A stretch of DNA of 19,723 nt from Pseudomonadota bacterium (GTDB taxonomy: Bacteria; Myxococcota; Polyangia; Polyangiales; Polyangiaceae). The notes beneath the pieces were generated by a model. The model made no database searches. It saw nothing but the letters and a program-made list of their open reading frames with translations, and was not told where the DNA came from. Both the position numbers and the translations under genes were made by a program. Each line of letters starts with the position of its first letter. Position 1 is the stretch's first letter. The DNA lies in contig JAEZYO010000558.1 of the NCBI GenBank assembly GCA_023419055.1, positions 1 to 19,723 on the forward strand, read 5' to 3'. This document shows positions 5,869 to 12,393 of the stretch, piece after piece.

Positions 5869-8842
5869 GCGATGCGTGCGCCGCCGGATTGCCGAGATTC
5901 CGATGCTGCTGTTCTCGGCGCTCGCGTGCCTGTTTTTCGTGGTCGGGCTCGTGGACACCCGGCGTGTGGAGCTCGAGTGGGTCCAGGCTCCGCCACCCCC
6001 CGTTCCCGAAGCCGAGCGCGACGCGCGGCTTTCGGTCCTGGTTCGCGGGCGGGGCACAGGTCCGCTGGAAGGCGCGACGGTGCAGGCGTTCTGGGAAAAC
6101 GAGCGCCGGTACTTCTGGGCGGGCGCCGAGCTCAGCGATGACGAGGGGCGCGCCGAGCTCACTCGACTGCCCCGAGGCGTGCTCTGGATCCTCGCCGACG
6201 CGCCCGGCCGCGCGAGATCGTCACGGCGCTTCGAGCTGACCGATCAGAGCCAGACCATCGAGCTCGAGCTCGACGAGGAGCACCGACTGGCGGTGCGCGT
6301 GGTGGACGACACCGGCGCCCCTCTCGCTCGAGCGACCGTGCTCGTCACCTCGCGCGATCCCTTGCCCTTCGGAGCGCTGACCGACGCGGACGGCCGCGTC
6401 GCCGTGGGCCGCCTGCCTCCTTCACCCTGGACAGTGAAGGCCTCCGCGCCGGGCTACGAGTCGGTCGAGCGCGGCTCGGTGCGAGACAGCGTCGAAATCG
6501 CGCTGCGGCGCCTCGGGAGCCTGCGCGTGGAGGTGCGCGATCCTGCGGGGAACCCTGCGGCGGGCGCGATCGTGACCATCGCGGGCTCGAGCTTGTGGCC
6601 CGCGCGCCGCACCGAAGCGGGCGCCGACGGCGTGGCCAAAATAGCGGGCCTGCTCGGCGGCGCCTACGACCTCAAGGCCACGCTGGGCTCGCTCGTTTCG
6701 GCGCCGTTCATCGGTTACGAGCTCGCTCGCGGCGCGAACGACAGCCTCACGCTGGTGCTCGAGCCAGGCAGGATGGTGACGGCCGTGGTCACCGACGGAG
6801 AAGGTCCGAACCCCGTGCTCGTGCCGGGCGCCGACGTGGTGCTCGCCGAGGGCGGGCTCGGGTCGTTTCCGCTGCGCGGTCGCACCGGCACGGACGGCAA
6901 GGTCGTGCTGGGACCCATCAGCCCCGGCGCGGCCACTCTCGCCGCGCGGGCGAGGGGGTTCGTGGGCGGCGCGGTGGTGGCGGTGCCCGACGTGCTGACC
7001 GAGCCGGTGCGCGTGCCGCTCTTGCGCGGCGCAACCCTGCGGGGTGAAGTCGTCGACAGCCGCGGCTTCCCGATCGACGGCGCCAGCATCGAGATCGTGG
7101 GCACCGATCTGCGCGGCATGCCCGTCGCCGAGACACCCTTCGCGAACCGCTTTCAGGGCGCGCATTTCGCCTGGTCCCTCGGCGGGCCCGTGCCGCTGAT
7201 CCCCGCGGGGGAGCTCGGGGTGATGCCCGGCCCGGTGCCTCCCATCCCTGCCCCCGGCGCCGCGCCGAGCGCGCCCGCCGATCCGTTCCTGTCCGCGCCG
7301 GAGCCTTCGGACGCGGACGAAGTCGAGGCCTTCGAGCCGTGGATCAGCGCCAGCGACGGGAGCTTCGTCGCCCGGCCGGTCACCCCGGGCCGAGTCCGGG
7401 CCCTGGTGCGTCACCCGGCCTACGTCGAGGGAGCGAGCGAGCTCGTCTCGCTCACTCCCGGCGCCGAAGCGGAGGTGCGGGTGGTGCTGCTCCAGGGCGG
7501 CACGTTGCTCGGTCGGGTGCTGGACGACCGCGGGACTCCGGTCGCCGACGCCGAGGTCGAGATCAGCGGTTCGCGGAGTGGCGTCGCGCGCGCCACCTTG
7601 ACCGCGAGCGACGGCTCTTTCGAGTTTGCCGCGGTGCCCGCCGAGGTGGTCGTCTCGGTGACCCGGCGCGAGGACATCGGCCGCGTCGCGCTGCGCAAGA
7701 CCGTGAGCGTGCGTGAGGGGGAGCGCGTCGAGATCGAGCTCACGTTGCCCGCCCCCCGCGACGCGGTGCGCATCGTGGTCACCGACGCCGACGGGCAGCC
7801 GATAGAGCTCGCGGAGGTGAACGCGCTGTCGCTCGATCCCGCGGTGCCGCTGCGGAGCACCCTCTTCACCGATCAGGCGGGCGAAGCGATGCTCGACAAC
7901 GCCCTCGGACTCGCGCTGCGCGTCACCGTGCGAGCCCCCGGCGCGCCCACCACGACTCAAAGCTTCGCCTCCGCTCCGGAGAGCGTCACCTTCGAGCTTT
8001 CCCCGGGCGTGCTGGTGCAGGGAAGCGTCACGGCCGTTCGCGGCAGGGTGAGCGTCGCTCAGGCGCTCGTCACCCTCGTGGTGGACGGTGAGCGGAAGAC
8101 CGCGCTCACCGACGCGAACGGTAGCTTCGTCCTCCGCGACGTCCCGGAGGGCCGCGCGCGTCTCACCGTGAGCCACCCGGACTACGCCGAGGCGGAGCAG
8201 ACCGTCGCGATCGCGAGCACCGGCCGGAGCGATCGGCCGTTCGAGCTCGAGCCCGTCGACCTCGAGGAACCCGGGGAAATCACGGGGATCGTGGTCGACG
8301 CCGAGGGCGAGCCGGTTTCGGGGGCCCGCGTCACGCTCGGCTCGGCGGCGTCCTACTTGCCGGTCGGTACCTTGCCGCGCGGCACGGCCGTCAGCGACTC
8401 GGAAGGCCGTTTCACCTTGAGCGGTGTTCGACCCGGTGTGCACCGCGTCGAAGCGATCGCCGCCGTCGTCGGAAGGGGCAGTGTTTCTGGAGTACGGGTG
8501 GAGGCGCGCCGCACGACCGAAGACGTGGAGCTCACGCTCAAGGGCGCCGCCTCGGACGACGACTCGCTCGCGAGCGGGGGGCTCGCCGTCACCCTCGGTG
8601 AGCGCGGCAGCGGGTCGGCCCTCGAGATCGTGGTGGTGCAGGTGGCCGAAGGCAGTGAAGCCGAGCGCGCAGGTTTGCGCGAAGGCGACCTCCTGCTCGC
8701 AGTGGACGGAGCCGCAGCGTCCGACATGCGCGACGCGCGCGCCAGGCTGAGCGGCGCCCCTGGCTCGGACGTCGTGGTCGAGATCTCGCGCGCCGGAGAA
8801 ACCCTACGCTTGAGGGTCGCGCGCGAAGCGGTACGGCGCTGA
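5864..8842 (+). CDS. Membrane-anchored carboxypeptidase-regulatory-like repeat protein with C-terminal PDZ domain
   Basis: About 992 residues from the ATG at 5864. A basic N-terminus (VRCVRRR) and one hydrophobic segment (about 12-30) form a signal anchor, so the rest is probably periplasmic. Then come about nine repeats of the carboxypeptidase-regulatory-like or SpaA-like beta-sandwich type, recognisable by the recurring pattern V.D..G.P(V/L).A.V, a 'T(D/A)..G.F.....P' strand and an 'APGY' or 'HP.Y' strand. They lie at roughly 54-140, 141-215, 218-300, 304-387, 389-544, 546-627, 634-713, 716-793 and 805-893. The fifth carries a Pro/Ala-rich insertion (about 425-490). The last 85 residues are a PDZ domain (VVVQVAEGSEAERAGLREGD, then LLLAVDGAA). 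No protease domain is present. ATG 5864 is preferred to ATG 5819 because it directly precedes the basic N-terminus; GTG 5876 is the rival. Likely a cell-envelope scaffold, by inference. Confidence 0.85.
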   Translation: MVRCVRRRIAEIPMLLFSALACLFFVVGLVDTRRVELEWVQAPPPPVPEAERDARLSVLVRGRGTGPLEGATVQAFWENERRYFWAGAELSDDEGRAELTRLPRGVLWILADAPGRARSSRRFELTDQSQTIELELDEEHRLAVRVVDDTGAPLARATVLVTSRDPLPFGALTDADGRVAVGRLPPSPWTVKASAPGYESVERGSVRDSVEIALRRLGSLRVEVRDPAGNPAAGAIVTIAGSSLWPARRTEAGADGVAKIAGLLGGAYDLKATLGSLVSAPFIGYELARGANDSLTLVLEPGRMVTAVVTDGEGPNPVLVPGADVVLAEGGLGSFPLRGRTGTDGKVVLGPISPGAATLAARARGFVGGAVVAVPDVLTEPVRVPLLRGATLRGEVVDSRGFPIDGASIEIVGTDLRGMPVAETPFANRFQGAHFAWSLGGPVPLIPAGELGVMPGPVPPIPAPGAAPSAPADPFLSAPEPSDADEVEAFEPWISASDGSFVARPVTPGRVRALVRHPAYVEGASELVSLTPGAEAEVRVVLLQGGTLLGRVLDDRGTPVADAEVEISGSRSGVARATLTASDGSFEFAAVPAEVVVSVTRREDIGRVALRKTVSVREGERVEIELTLPAPRDAVRIVVTDADGQPIELAEVNALSLDPAVPLRSTLFTDQAGEAMLDNALGLALRVTVRAPGAPTTTQSFASAPESVTFELSPGVLVQGSVTAVRGRVSVAQALVTLVVDGERKTALTDANGSFVLRDVPEGRARLTVSHPDYAEAEQTVAIASTGRSDRPFELEPVDLEEPGEITGIVVDAEGEPVSGARVTLGSAASYLPVGTLPRGTAVSDSEGRFTLSGVRPGVHRVEAIAAVVGRGSVSGVRVEARRTTEDVELTLKGAASDDDSLASGGLAVTLGERGSGSALEIVVVQVAEGSEAERAGLREGDLLLAVDGAAASDMRDARARLSGAPGSDVVVEISRAGETLRLRVAREAVRR

Positions 8843-8893
8843 CCCGCGCTGCCGAAGACCGCAAATTTTGCCTCGCCGGCTCACGAGCGAAGG

Positions 8894-8901
8894 GCTAGTC
8901 T
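8894..8901 (+). promoter_or_regulatory. -10-like element of the chorismate mutase gene
   Basis: GCTAGTCT ends 6 nt before the GTG at 8908, at the same distance and with nearly the same flanking bases (CTCGAGC) as the element before the VWA gene. The predicted transcription start coincides with the GTG, and no Shine-Dalgarno is present, which fits a leaderless message. A T-rich TTTTGCC lies at 8866-8872 but is too far upstream for a standard -35 box. Confidence 0.5.
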
Positions 8902-8907
8902 CGAGCC

Positions 8908-9189
8908 GTGACGCCCGACCCCGAGCTGCTCGAGCTGCGACGCGCCATCGACGACATCGACCAGCGCATCCTTGCCCTCGTGAGCGAACGGGTGAAGATC
9001 GTGCTCAAGGTCGGAGACTTCAAGCGCAAGCGCAACTTGCCCATCTACGACCCCGATCGCGAGCGCCTGATGCTCGAGCGGCTGATGGGTCACGCTCCCG
9101 AACCGCTCGACGGCCAGACGGTGCGACACGTGTTCGAGCGGCTGATCGACGAGTGCCGGCGCCTCGAGCAGCATCACACCCAGAAGTGA
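8908..9189 (+). CDS. aroQ: Chorismate mutase, AroQ class
   Basis: Converts chorismate to prephenate, the branch-point step towards phenylalanine and tyrosine. The 93-residue all-helical protein keeps the AroQ active-site residues at the very positions of the E. coli PheA mutase domain: Arg11, Arg28, Lys39, Asp48, Arg51 and Gln88 (the residue at 84 is Arg instead of Ser). Motifs seen are ELRRAIDDIDQRIL in helix 1, KVGDFKRKRNLPIYDPDRE in the loop and helix 2, and IDECRRLEQ in helix 3. There is no signal peptide, so it is the cytoplasmic type and not the exported AroQ-gamma form. It is a stand-alone enzyme with no fused prephenate dehydratase or dehydrogenase, and no other aromatic amino-acid gene lies nearby. 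The start is GTG at 8908, probably leaderless. The gap to the preceding gene is 65 bp. Confidence 0.93.
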   Translation: MTPDPELLELRRAIDDIDQRILALVSERVKIVLKVGDFKRKRNLPIYDPDRERLMLERLMGHAPEPLDGQTVRHVFERLIDECRRLEQHHTQK

Positions 9190-9196
9190 TGCTGCC

Positions 9197-9215
9197 TCCC
9201 GCCTTCCCGGCGGGA
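9197..9215. terminator. Hairpin between convergent genes, possible bidirectional terminator
   Basis: A perfect 7-bp stem TCCCGCC / GGCGGGA with the 5-nt loop TTCCC sits 7 bases after the chorismate mutase stop and 16 bases before the stop of the convergent peptidase gene. It has no T-tract on either strand, so it is not a classical intrinsic terminator, but its placement fits transcript 3'-end formation for both genes. Confidence 0.45.
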
Positions 9216-9231
9216 CCGCCCGAAGCCGGGC

Positions 9232-10500
9232 TCAATGCAGCGTGTGCCACTGCCCTTCGTGCTGGACCTTCGGCACGTCGGGGGCTTCTTGCGCTGACGG
9301 CAACGGAGTGCTCGCCGCAGGGCTCGTCGTGCGCGTGAGCACGATGTGAATGCGTGGCGCGGAGTCTCGCGGGCGGCGGCGAGCGTCTTCGAGCGCTTCT
9401 TCCTTCTCCCAGCGATCCAGCGTTGCCCGCGCCTTCTTGCGACGCTTGCGCCACGTGACGACGGCGAGCCCGAGGATCACCCCCCAGACCGCCGTACCGC
9501 TGAAGAGCACCGGCCAGAACGTGTAGCGCTTGGCGACGTCCTCGCGCCACTCGCGCTCCAGAGTGACGAGATCGATGCCGTAGGAGTCGCGCATCGACGC
9601 TTCCAGCGTGTTGCCGTCGCGCAAGCGCGCGATGAGTCCGCGGAAGCGGTGTTGCTCGCGGTCGCGGATCAAGAAGCGTACGAGATCGACGGCCTCGGCG
9701 TAGGCGACCTCGGCGCTCGCCTCGTCGTTCGGGAAGCGGCGTTCGACGTCGTGGAACGGGATCAGCGTGTCCGCGAGCGTGGCACGCCAGAGCGTGAACA
9801 GGCGCTTGGTCGAGGTCTCGCCCGACGCGAGCACCGCGAAGCCTTCGTTGAACCAGCGCGGGACCGGCTTGCCGAGCAGCGCGTCGTGGAGCGCGACGTG
9901 CGCGAGCTCGTGGCGGAAAATCTCTTCCACGTCGTGGTCCGCTCCCGCGTAACGCGGCGCCAAGGTGAGGAGCACGAGCCCGAGCTCCGAGTACGCGACG
10001 CCGGCGGCGTAGCTCGGGTACGGCGCGCCTTCGGGGGCGAGCCCCTCCATCTCGCCGGGGGTGCGCGCGATGTCGACTCGCACGCGCGGGAGCACGTCCT
10101 CGCCCAGGCGCTCGGCGAGCTCTCGACGCACCGAGTCGGCCTGCGCGATCAAGGGACGCACCCGATCCTTCGCGGAGGGGTGGTACGTAAAGACGATCCA
10201 GCCCTTGTCGAAGGTCGCGTACCCCTTCGGCAACGGCGGGAGCCGGAGCGACGGGTGGAGACGGGGTGCGTCCCCGGGACCCGCCACCTCCGCCTCCGGA
10301 TCGACGACCGGCGGTGGCTCGGACGCTTCCGCGGAGGGGCGCGCGAGCTCCGTGACGCCGGTGCGAACTCTCGCAGAAGGACTCGGCCCGGCGCTCCCGG
10401 AGACGTCCGCGGGCGGCAACGCGCCCGTATCGGCTCCGGCCTGCGCTCCACCGAAGAGCACCGCCAACAACATCAGGAGCGCAGCCGCGAGGCGTCTCAT
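9232..10500 (-). CDS. Peptidase MA family zinc metalloprotease, membrane-anchored
   Basis: A 422-residue predicted gluzincin-type protease. A signal peptide covers residues 1-23 (ends GAQAGA). A Pro/Ala/Ser-rich linker runs to about 90. The catalytic domain (about 95-325) contains the zinc motif His197-Glu198-Leu-Ala-His201 in FRHELAHVALHD and, 18 residues on, Glu219 in RWFNEGFA, the expected third ligand for peptidase MA proteins. After it come one transmembrane helix (about 328-350, WPVLFSGTAVWGVILGLAVV), a strongly basic stretch (RKRRKKAR) and a charged cytoplasmic tail of about 60 residues. The topology is therefore periplasmic protease with a cytoplasmic tail. The ATG at 10500 is directly preceded by a 29-bp inverted repeat and lacks a recognisable Shine-Dalgarno. 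Substrate unknown. It is separated from the membrane-protein gene upstream by 110 bp and a probable terminator. Confidence 0.85.
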   Translation of the reverse strand: MRRLAAALLMLLAVLFGGAQAGADTGALPPADVSGSAGPSPSARVRTGVTELARPSAEASEPPPVVDPEAEVAGPGDAPRLHPSLRLPPLPKGYATFDKGWIVFTYHPSAKDRVRPLIAQADSVRRELAERLGEDVLPRVRVDIARTPGEMEGLAPEGAPYPSYAAGVAYSELGLVLLTLAPRYAGADHDVEEIFRHELAHVALHDALLGKPVPRWFNEGFAVLASGETSTKRLFTLWRATLADTLIPFHDVERRFPNDEASAEVAYAEAVDLVRFLIRDREQHRFRGLIARLRDGNTLEASMRDSYGIDLVTLEREWREDVAKRYTFWPVLFSGTAVWGVILGLAVVTWRKRRKKARATLDRWEKEEALEDARRRPRDSAPRIHIVLTRTTSPAASTPLPSAQEAPDVPKVQHEGQWHTLH

Positions 10501-10529
10501 GTTCGGACCGGCAAACGGCCTATCCGAAC
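10501..10529 (-). promoter_or_regulatory. Inverted repeat abutting the peptidase MA start codon
   Basis: GTTCGGA (10501-10507) and TCCGAAC (10523-10529) are perfect 7-bp arms. Inside, GGC / GCC can extend the stem past a 2x2 internal loop. The repeat touches the start codon at 10500, so as RNA it would occlude the ribosome-binding region, and as DNA it could be an operator. The inner GGCCTATC is shared with the hairpin at 3467-3474. Confidence 0.4.
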
Positions 10530-10564
10530 GGCGAACACACGCCGCGCCAGAGGACCGCTCGGAA

Positions 10565-10591
10565 AACTTTAAGAACGGGCCTCGGACCCGT
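10565..10591 (-). terminator. Probable Rho-independent terminator of the HpnA-like/membrane-protein pair
   Basis: Twenty bases after the membrane-protein stop, on the minus strand, ACGGG and CCCGT form a 5-bp stem around a 7-nt loop. It is followed at once by the T-rich run TCTTAAAGTTTTC, unusual in this GC-rich DNA. The stem is short, but stem plus T-rich tail is the best intrinsic-terminator signature in the window. Confidence 0.5.
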
Positions 10592-10610
10592 CAACCTCGC
10601 GCGCGAGTGG

Positions 10611-11276
10611 TCACCAGCCGTTCAGTGGAGCAAGGACCGGCGCCAGTTCTCCTACGAGCCCGCCGGCGGTAGTCCGCGAGAGGACGATCCCCGCGAGGGC
10701 GAGCAGGCCCCAGAGCGGCAAGGCGAGCGAGTGCAGGCGCGTCTCGAGCGCCTTCGAGACCGGAAGCGCGATTGCCAACACTACCACCGAGCACACCGCC
10801 GCCCCGTCCACGAGCGAAGCACGGAACGAGCCCGCGCCCGTGAAGGCTTGCGCCGCCACGAGAAGGGTCAGGCTGCCGGCGACCGCGAGCGCGAGGATCG
10901 CCGGACGGCGCGAGCTCGAGAGCGAGAGCGCCCGGCCCGCGAGGGTCGACGCGCCGAGCACGACGATCAGCGCTAGCACCGCGAACGTCGCCGCGCCGAG
11001 CGGGCGGTGGTGCGTCTTCTGCTCGATCAGGCGCCCCAGCACCAAGAGCGCGGGCAGCGACCAGCCCGCGCCCACGAGGCAGGCCGAGAGCCCGCGATTC
11101 AGAGGCCGCGCCTGCCGGCCGAAAGCCACCAAAGGACCGAGCGCGAGCGCGGCGCCGCCGATCAGCACCAGGACCGCGAGCACGGGCGCGCCGGCCGAGA
11201 GCAGGCGAATCAACCCCGGGAGTGACGCGAGCACCGCCGCGGCGACTCCCAGCGTGAGACCGCTGCGAAAGCTCAA
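10611..11276 (-). CDS. Polytopic membrane protein, unknown function (7 predicted helices)
   Basis: A 221-residue, strongly hydrophobic protein with about seven membrane segments, near residues 8-27, 31-53, 64-83, 94-117, 126-146, 155-174 and 186-204. Short loops carry most of the charge (for example RLIEQKTHHRPLG between helices 3 and 4). I recognise no family motif. It starts at TTG (11276), whose TTGA overlaps the TGA stop of the HpnA-like gene, so translation is very likely coupled and the two products probably work together or need matched amounts. Because the upstream gene resembles hopanoid- or lipid-linked sugar epimerases, a membrane-lipid role is possible but only inferred. A terminator-like hairpin follows the gene. 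Confidence 0.75.
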   Translation of the reverse strand: MSFRSGLTLGVAAAVLASLPGLIRLLSAGAPVLAVLVLIGGAALALGPLVAFGRQARPLNRGLSACLVGAGWSLPALLVLGRLIEQKTHHRPLGAATFAVLALIVVLGASTLAGRALSLSSSRRPAILALAVAGSLTLLVAAQAFTGAGSFRASLVDGAAVCSVVVLAIALPVSKALETRLHSLALPLWGLLALAGIVLSRTTAGGLVGELAPVLAPLNGW

Positions 11277-12328
11277 ATCGGGCGCAGCTCCAGGCGGACG
11301 CGGCCGGCAGATGCCTTGGGCACGTAGCCGTTTTCGAGGAACCAGCGGACCGAGCGAGCCAACGCCTCACGCGCCGGGCGATGCTCGTAGCCGAGCTCGG
11401 TCTCCGCCTTCTCGCTCGAACCCCAGACGTACGCGGACGCGTAGTCTCGCACCATGGCATGGGTGACGAGCGGCGGCTTGTTGGTCCACCACGCCTGGAG
11501 CTCCAGCAAACGCGCGAAGAGCTCGATCATGCCCTGGCTCTTCGGTTCGCCCGGCTCGGCCAGGCCCGTGATGTCCGCCAGCGTCTGGAAGACCTCGGCC
11601 CACTTCAGGTTGTCACCCCCGAGGATGTAGCGGGCACCGATCTCGCCCTGCTCCATCGCGAGGATGTGGCCCTCGACCACGTCCGCGACGTCGACGACGT
11701 TGATGCCGCCCTCGGAGACGGGGATCGAGAAGCTCGGCGAGAGCTCGAGGTACTTGAGGAGAACCCGCCCGGTGGGCGTGGGCTTGTAGTCGCCGGGGCC
11801 GAAGGTGGTCCCCGGTAGCACGCTCACGATCGGCATGCCGTCGTCGAGGAAGGAGTCGACCACCTTCTCGGCTTCGATCTTGGAAGCCACGTACGGCTCC
11901 GGATCGCTCAAGTTCAGCGCGTGGTTCTCGTCGAACGCCTCCGGCGTCGACGAGACGCCGAGCACTCCGAGCGAGCTCGTGACCACGATGTTCTCGATGC
12001 CGCGGCGCTTGCAGGCGGTCAGCGTCGCGCGCGTACCGAGCGTCGCCGTGTCGATGATCTGCTGCGGATTGTGAGCCCAGAACTGAAACGGCGAAGCCAC
12101 GTGGTAGATGCGGTCGCAGCCCGAGAGCGCGCGATACACGGTGTGCACGACCGTCACGTCACCGTAAGCCAGCTGGAAGCGATCGGCCGGCAGCCCGGCG
12201 AAGGGGCGCAAATCGGCGCCCGCGCGGACGAAGGCTTTGACGCGTTCGCCGCGTTCGATGAGGCGCCGCACGAGGTTCGAACCGATGAAGCCAGAGGCGC
12301 CCGTGACGAGCGCGGCCTGCGAAGTCAT
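11273..12328 (-). CDS. HpnA-like NAD-dependent epimerase/dehydratase (extended SDR)
   Basis: A 351-residue extended short-chain dehydrogenase/reductase. The Rossmann motif Gly10-x2-Gly13-x2-Gly16 (TGASGFIG) binds NAD(P). The catalytic Ser118 or Ser119 (VVTSSLG) and Tyr146-x3-Lys150 (YVASK) are intact. The stretches KPTPTGR and GARYILGGDNL, and the C-terminal ELGYEHRPAREALARSVRWF, closely resemble HpnA, the hopanoid-associated sugar epimerase family. An assignment to dihydroflavonol-reductase-like SDRs is the alternative, and the substrate cannot be read from sequence. There is no signal peptide, so it is cytoplasmic. It is the first gene of a coupled pair with a seven-helix membrane protein. 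No other hopanoid gene (shc or hpn) lies in the window, so the hopanoid link is by family only. It starts at ATG 12328, 14 nt after a GTTAAAAG element. Confidence 0.85.
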   Translation of the reverse strand: MTSQAALVTGASGFIGSNLVRRLIERGERVKAFVRAGADLRPFAGLPADRFQLAYGDVTVVHTVYRALSGCDRIYHVASPFQFWAHNPQQIIDTATLGTRATLTACKRRGIENIVVTSSLGVLGVSSTPEAFDENHALNLSDPEPYVASKIEAEKVVDSFLDDGMPIVSVLPGTTFGPGDYKPTPTGRVLLKYLELSPSFSIPVSEGGINVVDVADVVEGHILAMEQGEIGARYILGGDNLKWAEVFQTLADITGLAEPGEPKSQGMIELFARLLELQAWWTNKPPLVTHAMVRDYASAYVWGSSEKAETELGYEHRPAREALARSVRWFLENGYVPKASAGRVRLELRPI

Positions 12329-12334
12329 GGGCGG

Positions 12335-12373
12335 CTTTTAACCCAAGTCGGCAGGGGTGGGGAGGTAGTTACC
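12335..12373 (-). promoter_or_regulatory. -10-like element and upstream palindrome before the HpnA-like gene
   Basis: On the minus strand GTTAAAAG (12342-12335) begins 14 nt before the ATG at 12328, repeating the G(C/T)TA spacing seen at other genes. TTAAAA or TAAAAG is the AT-rich -10 candidate. A 10-bp DNA palindrome GGTA-AC-TACC at 12364-12373 would cover the -35 region and could bind a regulator. No consensus -35 box is visible. Confidence 0.35.
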
Positions 12374-12393
12374 CCGCAACCCGGCCGAGTGGC

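Noticed and set aside
6422..8443. A 673-codon open frame opposite the repeat/PDZ protein.
   Set aside because: The plus-strand product has recognisable repeats and a PDZ domain; the antisense product has none and is rich in His, Arg and Gly.
8866..8873. TTTTGCCT as a -35 box for the chorismate mutase gene.
   Set aside because: The spacer to TAGTCT would be 22 bp or more, too long for a sigma-70 promoter.
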